Of a stretch of 64,000 bases of DNA, positions 23,070 through 34,236 are shown piece by piece. Every line of letters begins with the position of its first letter. Within the stretch, counting starts at the first letter, position 1. Under the pieces are notes generated by a model that worked only from the letters and a program-made list of their open reading frames with translations, was not told where the DNA came from and searched no databases. Both the position numbers and the translations under genes were made by a program. The DNA lies in NCBI GenBank assembly GCA_015680685.1, contig MNCI01020185.1:1-64000 (forward strand). The letters are read 5' to 3'. This DNA comes from Gnetum montanum. Lineage: Eukaryota > Streptophyta > Gnetopsida > Gnetales > Gnetaceae.

Positions 23070-23718
23070 AGGATCTACATTGATTTTTGATTATTAAACA
23101 TGGTGACATTTAAGGATCATTTTCCTCTCATTTTTTAACCAAGTTATGTAAACCATTGCAAGACACCAGTACTATAGTTTCTTAGATGAATATAGTGGGT
23201 ACAATCAAATTTGCATTACAATAGAAGATCAAGTTAAGACCATATTCACCAATCCATGGGAAACATTTGCATCTATACAAGTGTGCTTTAGCTTATGTAA
23301 TTCTCCCATTACCTTCCAAAGACTTGTGTTAAGCATCTTCTAGAAATAGATTGGCAATGGAATTGAACTATTTATGAATGATTTTTCCATGTATAGGCCA
23401 GATTTCAAGTAATTCTTGGACCATTTAGATCAAGTTCTAAAAAAATTTGTTGAAACTAATCTAAAGCTGAATTGAAAAAAGAGCCACTCAATGGTTCAAG
23501 ATAGTATGGTTCTAAGACATAAAGTATTTCATAAAAGAATAGAGGTAGATCCAAAAAATATTAAAGTCATTTAAAATATCACTTAGAGGCCATAAACTAT
23601 TAAAGATATCAAATTATTTTTTGGCCATACTAGATATTATAGGATATTTATTGAAAATTTTTCAAAGATTGCAAAACTGCTATGGGAATTAACAAAGAAA
23701 GATGCACCATTCTAGTGG
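23070..23718 (+). pseudogene. Reverse transcriptase, second copy, element C
   Basis: Repeats the RT of 21446-22171 at clear nucleotide similarity, with the YxDD site reading FMNDFSMY (about 23370). It is cut by the solo LTR at 23724 and continues into RNase H at 24657. Confidence 0.65.
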
Positions 23719-23723
23719 ATAAA
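23719..23723. repeat. Target site duplication ATAAA, left copy
   Basis: ATAAA directly before the solo LTR, repeated at 24652-24656 directly after it. Removing the LTR and one copy restores continuity with the first RT copy at 22115. Confidence 0.9.
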
Positions 23724-24651
23724 TGATGAGTGTCAAAATGATGCATCGATGGGTCCCCATTGATGTGGCCTTGTCAATGGGGCCCCATTGACAAAGTCAT
23801 GTCAACATAGTGTTTGCTACATCTACAGGGCCCCATTGATGTAGCCATGTAATAAAAATTATAAATACGAGATCACAATCATGTTTATGGATGATCTTAT
23901 CATAGTAGTAGCATAGCTCTTACAATTTTTCCATTTGAAAGTTAGAATATTTCTCTAAGTGCCCACAGCAAGAGTTAGACAGTATACAGATCTTTATTCG
24001 AGCACTATTGTACCTAAACCATACTAATGTGTACAATAATAAAGATGAGCCTTTGGATCAAACCTTGCAGCCCTTAGAATAAATTAATCATTTATTCATG
24101 AATTTATTATTATCATTAAATACACAATTAATTAAGCTAAATTAGACTTTAAGTGATTAGTTAATTTTTTAATCTAAATAGATTAAACATATATGTACGA
24201 CTGCTTCAAGCATAAACACATATTCGCTTGGTAATCTCAGTAGTGTTACTATCTGTTGCACCCAGTAGCATAGCACTTGGTAACCTAGTAGGGGATACAT
24301 GGGTTTAGGACCTGTATGAAAATTGGGACCAAATGCTTATGTTAGGATGAGTTAGAAATTAGTTAACTAGTTAAATTAAATTAGTTATTAAATTACTTCA
24401 TCTTTCTACTGTAAGCACCAAATAACATAAAACATAAAACAATAAAAATCATATGCCTCAATTACAATTAACCATACCCTTGTACATCAAAAGTGTAAGT
24501 GGAAAGACAATGAATGACAATTAGGGCAAAGTTCACTTCGTAGACAACTAGTGTACAAGATGACATAGAGTCCATAGAATTCAACTAGATTGTGCGTGAA
24601 CACTTCATGATTCATATGGTTGAGCATAGGGGTACCTTCAACCACTTATTA
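23724..24651 (+). mobile_element. Solo LTR (Athila-like, E-type U3)
   Basis: About 928 bp, starting TGATGAGTGTC and ending CCACTTATTA. U3 holds several palindromic units with a GGCC-type core, including a perfect one at 23771-23794. The TATA box is TATAAATA at 23861. No internal sequence remains and the 5-bp target duplication is intact, so it arose by recombination between the LTRs of a complete insertion. Confidence 0.9.
23771..23794. repeat. 24-bp perfect palindrome in U3 of the solo LTR
   Basis: TTGTCAATGGGG followed by its exact reverse complement. It lies 47 bp from the LTR start, as in LTR A, although the sequence is unrelated. Confidence 0.9.
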
Positions 24652-24656
24652 ATAAA

Positions 24657-25090
24657 ACAATGTGAGAAACTATTTAAGATCCTAATATAGAAATTTATTG
24701 AGAAACCAATACTCTAATCCCCAAATTGGTCTAAGCCTTTCCACAATATGACAAATGTTTTAAACTATGCAATGGGGGTAGTACTAACTCAACTTGATCA
24801 TTAGAAAAGAACTTATTATATACACTAAGATAGTTGAAGCATCACCAATGAATAACTAAATTATACTACCACAAAAAAAGAGCTTATTTTTGTGGTGTAC
24901 ATTCTTGAAAAATTTAGATACTATGTGTGCTAGTATCCTATTTATATCCATACTAATCATTAGTGCTATTAGGTTTTTGATGAATAAGCCAATGGTGTCC
25001 AAGAGTGACAAGATGGCTCATCATCTTGTAAGAATTTAACATCATAATGATTGATAAAAAAGAAACTAAAAATGTTGTAGTAAATCTCTT
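24657..25090 (+). pseudogene. RNase H of element C
   Basis: Traces NWSKPFHNM, GVVLTQLDH, LNYTTTKKELIFVVYILEKFR and IHTNH match E's RNase H (45190-45440) and lie in the canonical order after RT. Stops throughout. Confidence 0.6.
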
Positions 25091-25229
25091 ATTAAGATTA
25101 AGATGAAAACGTTAGGAAAATAATGAACCAATATCAAACTAGTTTCCTAACTAGAATTTATTCACAAAAATAGCAATGGCTGTAGACTCAATAATGAAGT
25201 CATGGATTGTTTACTACATGACATATCTT

Positions 25230-25520
25230 ACTACATAGGAACTTCTTGTTAAATGGGATAAGAAATAAAAAGAATAGTTTCTTCACAAGGTAAAGAGATA
25301 TATGGAAATTAATAAAAACCTCTATAAAATATGTGCTAATAGGTTGATAAGATAGTTTTCTCCATAAGAAAGTCAACAAAGAGTCCTAAAAGATGTACAT
25401 GAAGGACAATGTGGTGGTCACTATGTAAGAAAAAGAACAACACTAAAACTGATGATGGCAAGATAATTCTAACCTACCTCATTAAGGGATGTACATCAAT
25501 TTGCACAATCTTATGAGAGA
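25230..25520 (+). pseudogene. Integrase zinc-binding N-terminus of element C
   Basis: Reads VLKDVHEGQCGGHYVRKRT (about 25390) and then SYERC at the break, fitting the H-H-C-C zinc finger. The second cysteine and catalytic core are displaced to 62691 by element T. Confidence 0.65.
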
Positions 25521-26418
25521 TGTTGAAAGACCTTAAGAAAAATTCAATGACAAACAAAGAAGCCTTGTAGCCAAATTTTTGCCATATAATTTTGATTGAA
25601 TTCAAAAGCAAAAATAAATGCCTTAATTTCCCTTCAAAAATTCACATTGTAGTCTTGTTTTGTTAAAATCTTGAAACATGTTGTGTATTCACCCAAGGCA
25701 ACATATTTGAGCTTGCAATTGTCAAATACACTGTAATTAAATTCACAATACTCAAAAATGCTAATGATTAAAATGTTGTATTTTGGGCCTTAAAATGATC
25801 AAAAACATTGTGTAACCCTCTAAGAAGCCTACCAAAGCTTAAATGATGAAGAAACAACAAATTGTGATCTATTTAAGTGATATTTGGCATCAATTTTGGG
25901 GCCTCTTTGAAAGCTCATCCTTTTTTGGAAAGTGAGAGTAGAGAGACTTTTGCAACCTTTAGAGACTTCATCCAATGCTAATCATGAAGAATAGAGAGAA
26001 CCTATTGCAGTATTCATATTCAAGAGCAAATCAACCTAGAAAGATGCATGTAAGATATTTCCAAAACATACCCTACCTACCTTCACTAGATCTTAAACGA
26101 TAATTTCAAAGAGATCTTTGAACTACTTGTATTCTCAAGCTTTTGAAAGCTAACTGATCTATACTCTCTAAACCTTTGTTTCACAATTTTTACAACATTT
26201 AATACAAAGTTTGTAGTCTTTTTTTGGCACATCTTTACTTGTCTCTCTTGTTTTCACTCATTTCATTTAATAACAAACTCGCAAGTCTTTAGGTAATTGA
26301 ACAAACTACCTAAGGTAATTTAGATCATTCTCATAGCCTGTGGATCTTGAGGTTAAAATCATTCTATAGTGAGATCTTTGATTTTCTAGTGCCAAATTTT
26401 CTAGTTACTACAGTTTTC
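25521..26418 (+). mobile_element. 5' LTR of element T
   Basis: It aligns over its length with 61733-62685, for example CCCTTCAAAAATTCA (about 25630) and AAGTGAGAGTAGAGAG (about 25939). TG at 25521 or 25524 is the start. A weak TATA-like CTATTTAAGTGA lies near 25870. Confidence 0.8.
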
Positions 26419-26436
26419 TAGTGCTAAAAGGAGGGA
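26419..26436 (+). promoter_or_regulatory. Probable primer binding site of element T
   Basis: TAGTGCTAAAAGGAGGGA directly follows the point where 5' and 3' LTR similarity ends. By position it is the primer site; the tRNA is not assigned. It differs clearly from the tRNA-Asp type of the Athila-like elements. Confidence 0.45.
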
Positions 26437-27017
26437 CTGCACCCAATTTCTTCACTCAAACCCATGTGTAAATACTCTTTGCCTATTTTTTTTATCTACA
26501 TAGCAGTGTATTTAGCAAAGTAGAAGTTATCTTAGTTCTCTATAATCCCAATTTTTTTAAGTTTTAGAGCATTTTTTTGGTTTTCTCTGCAACAGTGCTT
26601 TTGGCTTAGTGTCAAAAATCCACAGTGCAATCAAACCCTACAAATACAATGGCCTTAGGTTACTTAAAACCTCAATTTTTCTCCTATGTCTCTAGTAATC
26701 CAAGTTTTGGTTCAAAAAATACTATGGTTAAAATATTATAGTCAATTTATAGTTTTTAGTTACAAGAAATTATTTTCATAGTTGCAGTATATTGTATTTT
26801 CCTATTTCTTGCATTTACAGTTTTACAAGTTTTTTTCTATTCTATGTATTTGCATTTTATAAGGTTTTTCTTATTTATGTTATAGCCACATTTAAGCCAT
26901 ATTTAACTTATGTTGCTGCATTATCCACCCTGCATACATAGCCTCATTTACACTACTTAAAGCCTTATTAAATTTTTGCTTCATTTTTTTCTTTTTTCCT
27001 AGAGTTGCCTCAAATAC
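26437..27017 (+). other. Leader of element T, part 1
   Basis: AT-rich, no ORF. It contains loosely repeated blocks such as ATTTTCCTATTTCTTGCA (about 26798) that recur beyond element D (34031-34065), giving diverged tandem repeats in the 5' untranslated region. Confidence 0.55.
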
Positions 27018-27022
27018 ACTAG
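27018..27022. repeat. Target site duplication ACTAG, left copy (element D)
   Basis: ACTAG directly before the LTR of D; the same five bases at 33850-33854 follow the 3' LTR. Confidence 0.95.
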
Positions 27023-27845
27023 TGATGGGACGCGAGCCATTGCGATATCGCATCCCTCGCAATATCACGTACACGATATCGCATCCTCCCCCACGATATC
27101 GCGTATGCGATATCGCGGTGCACCATCATATCTATAAATAAGAGGCATTTCTCCCTTGTTTCCTCATCCTAGGCTAGATAGTAGCGAAACTATGGCAGAT
27201 TGATCACTCTAGAGATAGAATATTTTCCATGTGCCCATAGTAGGAGTCTCAAAGTGAACGGATATTTATTTAAGCAAACATTGTACCTGAACACAAGTTT
27301 GTGTACGCCAATAAAGATGAGCTTTCCGGATAAACCTTGCAGCACATGGAATAGGATTTTATTATTGTTATTTATTACTTTTTATTTATTATCTATTATT
27401 TATTGTTTTCCTTCTCAACCCTTCTCTCCTAGTTAACTACCTCAGTACAACCACTTCGAGCACGTGTGTTACACGTGGTGATCCTAGCAATGATTAGCAT
27501 TTGGTAACCACTGTTGCATCGGTTCAAGGTGTGTATGGTAAGTGAGAACAGATGTTGATGCTAGGTAATTTAGACTTAGTTCGTTAGTTTGAGTTAGTAA
27601 TTAGTTTCTCAACCCTTCACCTTGATAGCATAGGAGAAAAACATAAAAACTATAAAAAATCATATACCTCAAACTTACTTAACCATACACCATGACAACT
27701 ACAAGTAAGTCTAGGAAGACAATGAATGATTAACCCTAAGTGTTCCATGGGGTATGTAGGCACTTATTCTATGGAGTTTGACTGGATCGTGCATGCTACG
27801 CTCATATTCGTATGGTTGAGTATAGGGGTACCTCGCCACTCATCA
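27023..27845 (+). mobile_element. 5' LTR of element D
   Basis: 823 bp from TGATGGGACGCG to CTCGCCACTCATCA. U3 holds GATATC palindromes (27040-27117; the 22-bp unit at 27094-27115 is palindromic except for one central pair). The TATA box CTATAAATAAG is at 27132. Close to LTR A. Confidence 0.92.
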
Positions 27846-27846
27846 T

Positions 27847-27863
27847 TGGCACCGTTGTCGGGG
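27847..27863 (+). promoter_or_regulatory. Primer binding site of element D (tRNA-Asp)
   Basis: TGGCACCGTTGTCGGGG, one base after the LTR. It differs from the complement of the plant tRNA-Asp 3' end only by one G-to-A and one C-to-T change. This primer is typical of Athila elements. Confidence 0.85.
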
Positions 27864-27985
27864 ACTAAGTGTTTGTGCGCTAAATAGAACATAGGATATC
27901 ACTCACGTCATTGGGAGCCTAAACGAACCTTCGAGTTAATTAAAAGAAAAATTTATATAACGGTAAAATTAGCACACCGATAACA

Positions 27986-30900
27986 ATGTCTTCTTCTCAT
28001 AAGAGCAATTCACCATCTAGGGATCATATAAAGAAAAATCAGTAATCAAAAACACATAACCTAAATCCACCAAGTCCTCAACAATACCGAATAGTCTATA
28101 CTCATCCTGATGAGTATATTCCAGACTTTACCTTTATCCTCCATCAAGACGAATAGCTATGATGGAGAGATTTGCAAGGTAACCTCGTGTTACCCCCAGA
28201 TCGATCAGTCCCTAACATGCTCCTCCATGCTTTGGCATAGATTGACATGACAGAATTGTATGCTGAATACATTGCAGAAGACTTTGACATGAGGGATTAT
28301 CATCCCACAGAAGCACAATGTATGAGGGACTCATGGTAGGAAAGCCAACATACCCTGTTGAAGGGAAAAGGCCCACATGTCCTTAGTGAAATAGGAGATG
28401 ATGAACCAATTATAACGGGTTCTCTAACAAATGATGTTCCCCCTCCTAATGATGGTGAGGAGGTGGGGTATTAGAACCTACAATCAATGATACATAACCC
28501 TGGTTCTGATCCCTGTGAACACCAGCTGTTCACTAAGGGAACAACAACACACAACAAGGACGAGCACTTAGATCATCATCACGATTGGGGACAAAGCAGC
28601 TAAAGAGAAGGAAAGAAACATCGTCATGGCAATGGTTCTCCTTCTTCTTCCCCTTCATCTTATCACTCACCCTCTCCTTCCACATCTGGGTGCAGCCATC
28701 ATGAACATAATGATTAGGATAGAGGTAGACAAAATGAGAGACCTCGATGGGAAAGTCAAGAGAGAGGACAAGGGCAAGGACATAGGAAAAGTAGGGAACA
28801 ATGAAGACATCATAGGCGTCATGAAAGAGATGATCATGAAGAGCCCCTACTTGCCACCTGAAGCATGCTCAACATAACGGAGGTAGTAAGAATTCCAGCA
28901 AGGCATCAAAAGGATAGTCAGATCAAATGCTTAGACATGAAAAATATCCCATGCTTTGAGGGGGGATACAACATTGATCTGCAACATCATTTACAGGCAT
29001 TCCACAATGCCTGTGCCTTGAAAAACATAGAAAATGAGTGGTAGAAATTGAATTTGTTTCCCAGGATGCTCATTAAGGAAGCAGAGAGTTAGTATTGGTC
29101 CTTAGAACCAGAAACCATTAGGAGGTGGAGTACAATGTTAGAACTCTTCAACGATAAGTATCAAACATACTCCAGAGTGTCTAACTTGTGTAAGCAGATC
29201 CAAGGATGAAAGCAAGGTATTCATGAACCCTTGGATGCTGCCATGGCCCAATACTACACATTGTTACATCGTTTCCTGGGCCATTTTTAAGCTCAGCAGG
29301 ATCAACTCTACCACATCATAGATGGGCTCAGACATGAGATGAGGAGAACCCTTGGGACTCATGCCCAAGGGAGACTCTCAGAACTTAGAGCCCATGAAGT
29401 TCATCGCTTGTTGGAACAGGTAGGAAAAGAAGAAGGTGAACTACAAAAAAGAGAGAGTGTAGAAAAATACAACCGTGATCCCTCTCTTCGAAAGAAGGGA
29501 GTGAAATTTTGCGATGAAGAGGATGAGTCACCACTTGAAGAGTTGGTGAATAGAAAAACCTTTCCGATTCAAAAACTAACAACAGAAGTATCGGCTAAGG
29601 TGGATCAATTGTGGGATTCCTTAGACTCTAGACTTGAAACTATCCTGAAAATTGTAGAAGATTCTAAGGTGGAACAAGGTAGTGACAAAGGTAAGACAAA
29701 GCGAAGAGATTTAGGCCATGCACATAACAAGGGTAAGGGGAAAATTACTATCATCGATGAGGTTGTGGATTCAGACACAGATGATGACGGTGGATGTGAG
29801 ATCAGCCACTATGACCATCATAAGGGATGTTGTCCAATCATCTCACATCTACAAGAGTCTGGCGTGTATGCACTTAATCCAAGACTTAACCAACAGCAAA
29901 CACCCTGAAGGTTACCTTATCCACAAGGTAACCCAAGGCAGTTCCACTAACCACTAATGTATTATCCAAGTGGAACTACACCACAACCCATCAGAAAACA
30001 TCAGCAATGGCAATACCCATAGTCATGGGGGATGCCACCACCGACACAAAAATACCCTTACTGGCAGCCCAATCCATATGGTTATTATGTGCAACAGCTG
30101 ATTTCTCCAAGTGACTCTATGAGTCAGACAACTCCCCAACATTACTACCAAGTTCAAGAATACTTTAGGAGGACTCCTTCTCCTCCGGGAGGCACCCCAC
30201 ATACTTACCATCCTCCAACTCCATCCGCACCTCTTCCACCTATAGTTCCCATACAACCTACTCCAACAATGCAAGGGAAACTTCCTACTCAACCGCAACA
30301 ACATCATGCTGCGAGAGCTATAAATATTCAACCTGCTACTAGTTCTGAAAACTGTAAAAAGAGAAGATCCTTCTTTAGAACCAAAATCCTAGACAAACTC
30401 TTGCAACAACAAGTGGTTGAGCCCATGTACACTCCACCATCTAACACTTTGGAGAACCCTTCAATCCAACAAAGCTTCACGCATACATGTATGTTAATGC
30501 ATACCATAACCGACTGGATCAAGGTATGCCACCTTCCTAGGAAACTATCTGACCCTGGGAGCCTCTTAATCTATTTACAAATCACTAGGAACAAACCACA
30601 TAAATCTCTTCTTGACTAAGGTTCTGGAGTCAACTTAATTTCACGAGACATGTATCAAGCCTAGAACCTGCCCCAACTTAAGAAGAGCAATATTCAACTG
30701 GAGCTGGCAGACCAATCCATCACCATTCCCTTGGGATTGGTAGAGGATATAGTTACCACTGTGTGTGGTTGGTCTTACCCAACCAACTTCCTAGTGATTG
30801 AAGTTAATAGTAACAATGGGAGCTTCCCAATTATAATGGGAAGGCCATGGCTGAGTACAATAGATGTGTACGTAGGGATCCACGATCTTTCCTTGCAAAT

Positions 30901-31318
30901 ATCTAAGATAAAAATTTAATGAAAGATCGAGAAGAATAAATTTCTATGCATCACATACAGTGACTCAGAGGGCGATGACATGGAAGAATGTTTAGCATCT
31001 CTTCCATGTAATCAGTGTGCCCAAGAAATATAAATTCAAAGGTGCCTGTATGTAGCAACCACACCAGTAGTAGACACCCTATGGTTGATAGCTACTAGAA
31101 AGAGCAAACCAATATGCACGGAACAAACTGGGGAAACAACTCATGTTAACAATGGAGCCATAGATACATTGGAGTATGAGCGTCGCCAACTTCCATCCCT
31201 TAATCTGAGAACATCAGTGGGAAGAAGCTGGACACTTTTACGAAATTCAAATAGATGCTCATTATTTCAGATCTCTCCCTTGCAATTCAATCATGGAGGA
31301 GATGGCCACCTATGCTGA
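27986..31318 (+). pseudogene. gag-protease polyprotein of element D, single frame with point stops
   Basis: From ATG 27986 (MSSSHKSNSP) the same frame runs through gag and protease to 31318, broken only by single stops, mostly TAG/TAA/TGA in place of CAG/CAA/CGA/TGG. Order: N-terminal region; Ser/His/Arg-rich linker (28560-28860); capsid-like core with MLELFNDKYQTYSR and HEPLDAAMAQYYTLLHR; an open 189-residue stretch (29339-29908) rich in Glu/Lys and ending in the Cys/His motif CEISHYDHHKGCCP; a Pro/Gln-rich region (30032-30350); then protease with a degraded LLDSGSGVNL (one stop) near 30612 and IIMGRPWLS near 30832. The post-protease linker follows, and beyond about 31175 a deletion joins it to the pol end FNHGGDGHL. 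Gag and protease were evidently made as one polypeptide. Confidence 0.8.
31291..31304 (+). promoter_or_regulatory. Pol-end purine motif of element D
   Basis: TCATGGAGGAGATG encodes the last residues of the pol frame and matches the motif in A, B and E. Retention after deletion of the whole RT-integrase segment suggests the site is needed in cis, though chance is possible. Confidence 0.35.
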
Positions 31319-32959
31319 TCATTGGAGGCCCTCAGTTCTTTTTAAGTTTTTGTTTTACACGTTTTTGTTTTACAACATTTTTGTTTTCCACATTTTTTTT
31401 ACACATTTTTTTTACACGTTTTTTTCTTACACATTTTTGTTTTACAGATTTCTTTAAATTTTCTTGTTTTTATTTTATACATTTCTTTAAATTTTCTAGT
31501 TTTTGTTTTACAATATCATTATACTTTTCCAATTTTTTATGTGTTTTTGTGCATGTGTTAACCATCCTATAAGTTTGTCACCTAATAAGTGTTCTTCATG
31601 ATGGTATGAACTATTTTAATATTGATTGTTAATGTTTGGTTTTTACCATTAAGTCATGATGTTGATACTAAGGTATGTTTCTTTTGATATGGTAGGCAAT
31701 GAGTTCACTTCATCCATCTATCCACCAAGTTTCTATGGTCTCTCTCGGCTTGGAAATGTACAGTCCCCTTCCTAAATAAGACCTTTAATGAATCGGTGAT
31801 TGGGCATTTCTCAAACTAAGGAAGCACTCAAGGATTGAAAAGGGTGTGACTTCAAGGGAACTTGATGCATTTGTGTTGGCCATTCTCTTGGGTGCTTGGA
31901 TGTTTTCTTCTTGAGTCTTCTTACCGTTTCTATGTTACCCAATTATTGGAAGCTGAGTCAATAAAAATAAGAAGTCTTTGCATGGTGTGGTTCTCACACA
32001 TAAAAATATAAAACAAAAAAAAAAGAGAAGCCCGAATTCAAAGCACACCCCTTAGATGGAATAATTCCTTGGGCTACAAGCACTGGTTATGGAACTCACA
32101 ATAAAAAATTTCCCTCTAACTAAGGCCCTTTTCGCTTCCCATTCTCTCCTCATTTGTTTTGTTGGAATGGTGGTAGCTCTTTGGAGATGCTTTCTTGTTA
32201 CTTCCAGAGGATGGTTCGGCCAAATGTGTTAATGCAAAGTCACTGCATGTGGTTGGTTTGAGGTCGGAGTTGGAATGATATTTGCCACATCACATTAATC
32301 ATAAAACATACAAGGGGATGTACACCCCCTTGTTCTTGGGATTCCATTCCATTCTCTTCTCTCCATCCTTCTCTCCACTGTTCACCTCATTGCCGGTTTT
32401 ATCATTAGTGTATATTTTGGTAGATACATCATTTTCTTTTTGGTAAATCCTTACAGTTAAGACTTTAACTCTTGTTCCAAAGGACATTCCCAGAGCCTAC
32501 GGACTCTTTGAATGTGGGTTTGTCAAGGCATTAAGGGAATAAGCTTGCTTTGGAGAGGATCCACTGACATTCCTATTTGGTGCATCCGTTAAATTCTTTC
32601 CCTCAACATTTTTTAAATCCATTTTATTCTATTCATTTCCATCTTGACATCCATTTCATCAATGTCTTAGTTGTCTCTTTTTACCCATCTTCTTGTTCTT
32701 ATTCTCTCTCCATTCTATTGCTATCGGAGGTTCGCGATTAGTCATGGGGGTACGGGGCCCAATTTTTTCGATTTTCTCCTAGCCCCAATTTTTTCAATTT
32801 TTTCCTAACCCCTACACCTTTGGTAGTCATAAATATTATATCTCCAAACCCGCAATCAGCCATACCATAACCCAGCCAATGGACTTACACCATAGCAAGG
32901 TATCCATTACATGATGATTCATTTACCCTTGCTAATATAAGATTGTGTTGTGTGTGTAG
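31319..32959 (+). other. Pol-ORF3 spacer of element D
   Basis: No credible gene. It opens with the T-rich repeats at 31337-31510. Conserved blocks shared with the B and E spacers follow, including GGTGTGACTTCAAGGGAAC near 31849, a TCATGGGGGTA copy at 32743, and a TATA-like CATAAATATTATATC (about 32829). I found no GATATC palindrome here. It ends TTGTGTGTGTAG before an ATG. Confidence 0.6.
31337..31510. repeat. T-rich degenerate tandem repeats
   Basis: Units of about 18-24 bp of the type GTTTTACACATTTTT recur. The Phe-rich ORF across them is a by-product of the repeats. Similar T-rich stretches open the spacers of B and E. Confidence 0.75.
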
Positions 32960-33130
32960 ATGGCAATTATACGACAATGGACCGAATCTGGAAGGAACAC
33001 TTGGAATGGAGTGGTGCTGAAGCATCTATGCAAGGAGCAAGATCGATGATGCACTTATGGATGGACAACGAAAGGCACAATCTTGGCGTTGGCAATAGGA
33101 ACACTTCTTTCTCTCTCTTTCTCAGTTGCC
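32960..33130 (+). pseudogene. 5' remnant of ORF3 in element D
   Basis: ATG 32960 follows a splice-acceptor-like TGTGTAG, exactly as before ORF3 in A and B, and is followed by a Trp/Arg/Gly-containing start. Similarity fades within 100-150 bp and the polypurine tract follows within about 350 bp, so nearly all of ORF3 has been deleted. The assignment rests on position and start context. Confidence 0.4.
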
Positions 33131-33309
33131 AACTAAGGCATGATGTCAATGTAATAAGGTGTTCACCCTTGTTTTCATGAACACCAATTTTGTTGAGTCT
33201 TGTAATGATGATCCATTCACAAGTCATCCCATTAGTTTCATTTTGAGTCAATAATCTCATACCTTCCTGATATTATTGTAAGGAACTCAAGGAAGAGTTT
33301 TCATTTAGT

Positions 33310-33319
33310 CATGGGGGTA
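33310..33319 (+). promoter_or_regulatory. Polypurine tract of element D
   Basis: CATGGGGGTA directly before TGATGGG of the 3' LTR. Confidence 0.75.
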
Positions 33320-33849
33320 TGATGGGATGTGATATCGCATCCCTTGCAATATCGCATCCTCCCCCGCGATATCAGGTACGTGATATCATGGTGCGCCATC
33401 ATATCTATAAATAAGAGGTGGCTCTTCCTTATTTCCTCATCCTAGGCTAGACATTAGGGAAACTCTGGAAGATTGATCACTCTAGAGATAAAATATTTTC
33501 CATGTGCCCGTAGTAGGTGTCCCAAAGTGAACAGATCTTTATTTGAGAAAACATTGTACCTAAACACAAGTTTGTGTATGCCAATAAAGACAAGCTTTTT
33601 AGATAAACCTTGCAGTGCATGGAATAGGATTTTATTACTGTTATTTATTACTTGTTATTTATTATCTATTATTTATTATTTTCCTTCTCAACCCTTCTCT
33701 CNTACAAGTAAGTCTGGGAAGACAACAAATGATTAACCCTAAGTGTTCCATGGGGCATGTAGGCACTTAGTCTGCGAAGTTCGACTGGATCGCGGGTGCT
33801 ACGCTCGTATTCATATGGTTCAGTGTAGGGGTACCTCGCCACTCATCAA
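33320..33849 (+). mobile_element. 3' LTR of element D, with internal gap
   Basis: It matches the 5' LTR from TGATGGGATG to CTCATCA but is 530 bp rather than 823 bp. At 33702 an N joins sequence equivalent to about 27426 directly to about 27695. The missing part is probably an assembly gap rather than a true deletion. Confidence 0.85.
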
Positions 33850-33854
33850 CTAGC

Positions 33855-34236
33855 ATAAATTCATAGTGGCCATTTTCCCATTTTTCCCTAGCATTGCCTT
33901 AAATAAGCTAGATGCATACATTACTTCATTTTCCCCTTTTTTTCAATGTTTCCTTAAATATGTTGGATTAAATATGTTGTAGCTAGTTTACCAATTTTCA
34001 TTTATAAAAAAAAATATTTTTACGTTTATAGTTACTATAATTTTCCTATTTTCTGCACTTACATTTTTATAGAAGTTTTGTTAGTTATGCTACATCTCAT
34101 TTATGCTATAGCTCAAACAAGTTGTCAATTAATATGCTCAATTAAGCTACCAAAAAGCTACTCAAATAAGCTATCAAACAAGCAACTACTATAGCTCATC
34201 TATACTGTTAAAGCCTATGACACATTTGTCCAATCC
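33855..34236 (+). other. Leader of element T, part 2
   Basis: Continuation of T's leader after D, again AT-rich with diverged repeats of part 1 and runs of the type AAGCTACTCAAATAAGCTATC (shortened here to the pattern AAGCTA...AAGCTA). No ORF. Confidence 0.5.

Larger units (their letters stand above)
19086..25520 (+). mobile_element. Element C, left part: old Athila-like gag-pol relic
   Basis: Gag, protease, RT, RNase H and the zinc-binding start of integrase follow in order, in heavily broken frames. The leader, primer site and gag N-terminus are missing beside the B LTR. RT is present twice (21455-22171 and 23070-23718). A solo LTR splits the second copy from RNase H. Integrase is cut at 25520 by element T, and its core resumes at 62691. 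This is the oldest layer of the nest. Confidence 0.75.
27023..33849 (+). mobile_element. Element D: complete but deleted (non-autonomous) Athila-like insertion
   Basis: Both LTRs, primer site, polypurine tract and a perfect 5-bp target duplication are present. The internal region is only 5.5 kb, against 11.5 kb in E. It keeps gag and protease in one frame but lacks RT, RNase H, integrase and nearly all of ORF3. It is less decayed than C, T and B, with better CpG retention. It interrupts the leader of T and so is younger than T. Mobility would have needed enzymes from a relative. Confidence 0.9.

Noticed and set aside
28626-28877. 83-codon ORF in gag of D
   Set aside because: It is an out-of-frame shadow; the gag frame is the one starting at 27986 that continues through 29908 and on to 31318.
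31255-31572. 105-codon Phe-rich hydrophobic ORF resembling a membrane protein
   Set aside because: It lies on T-rich tandem repeats in the spacer of D; composition explains the Phe and Thr content, and B and E have no matching ORF.
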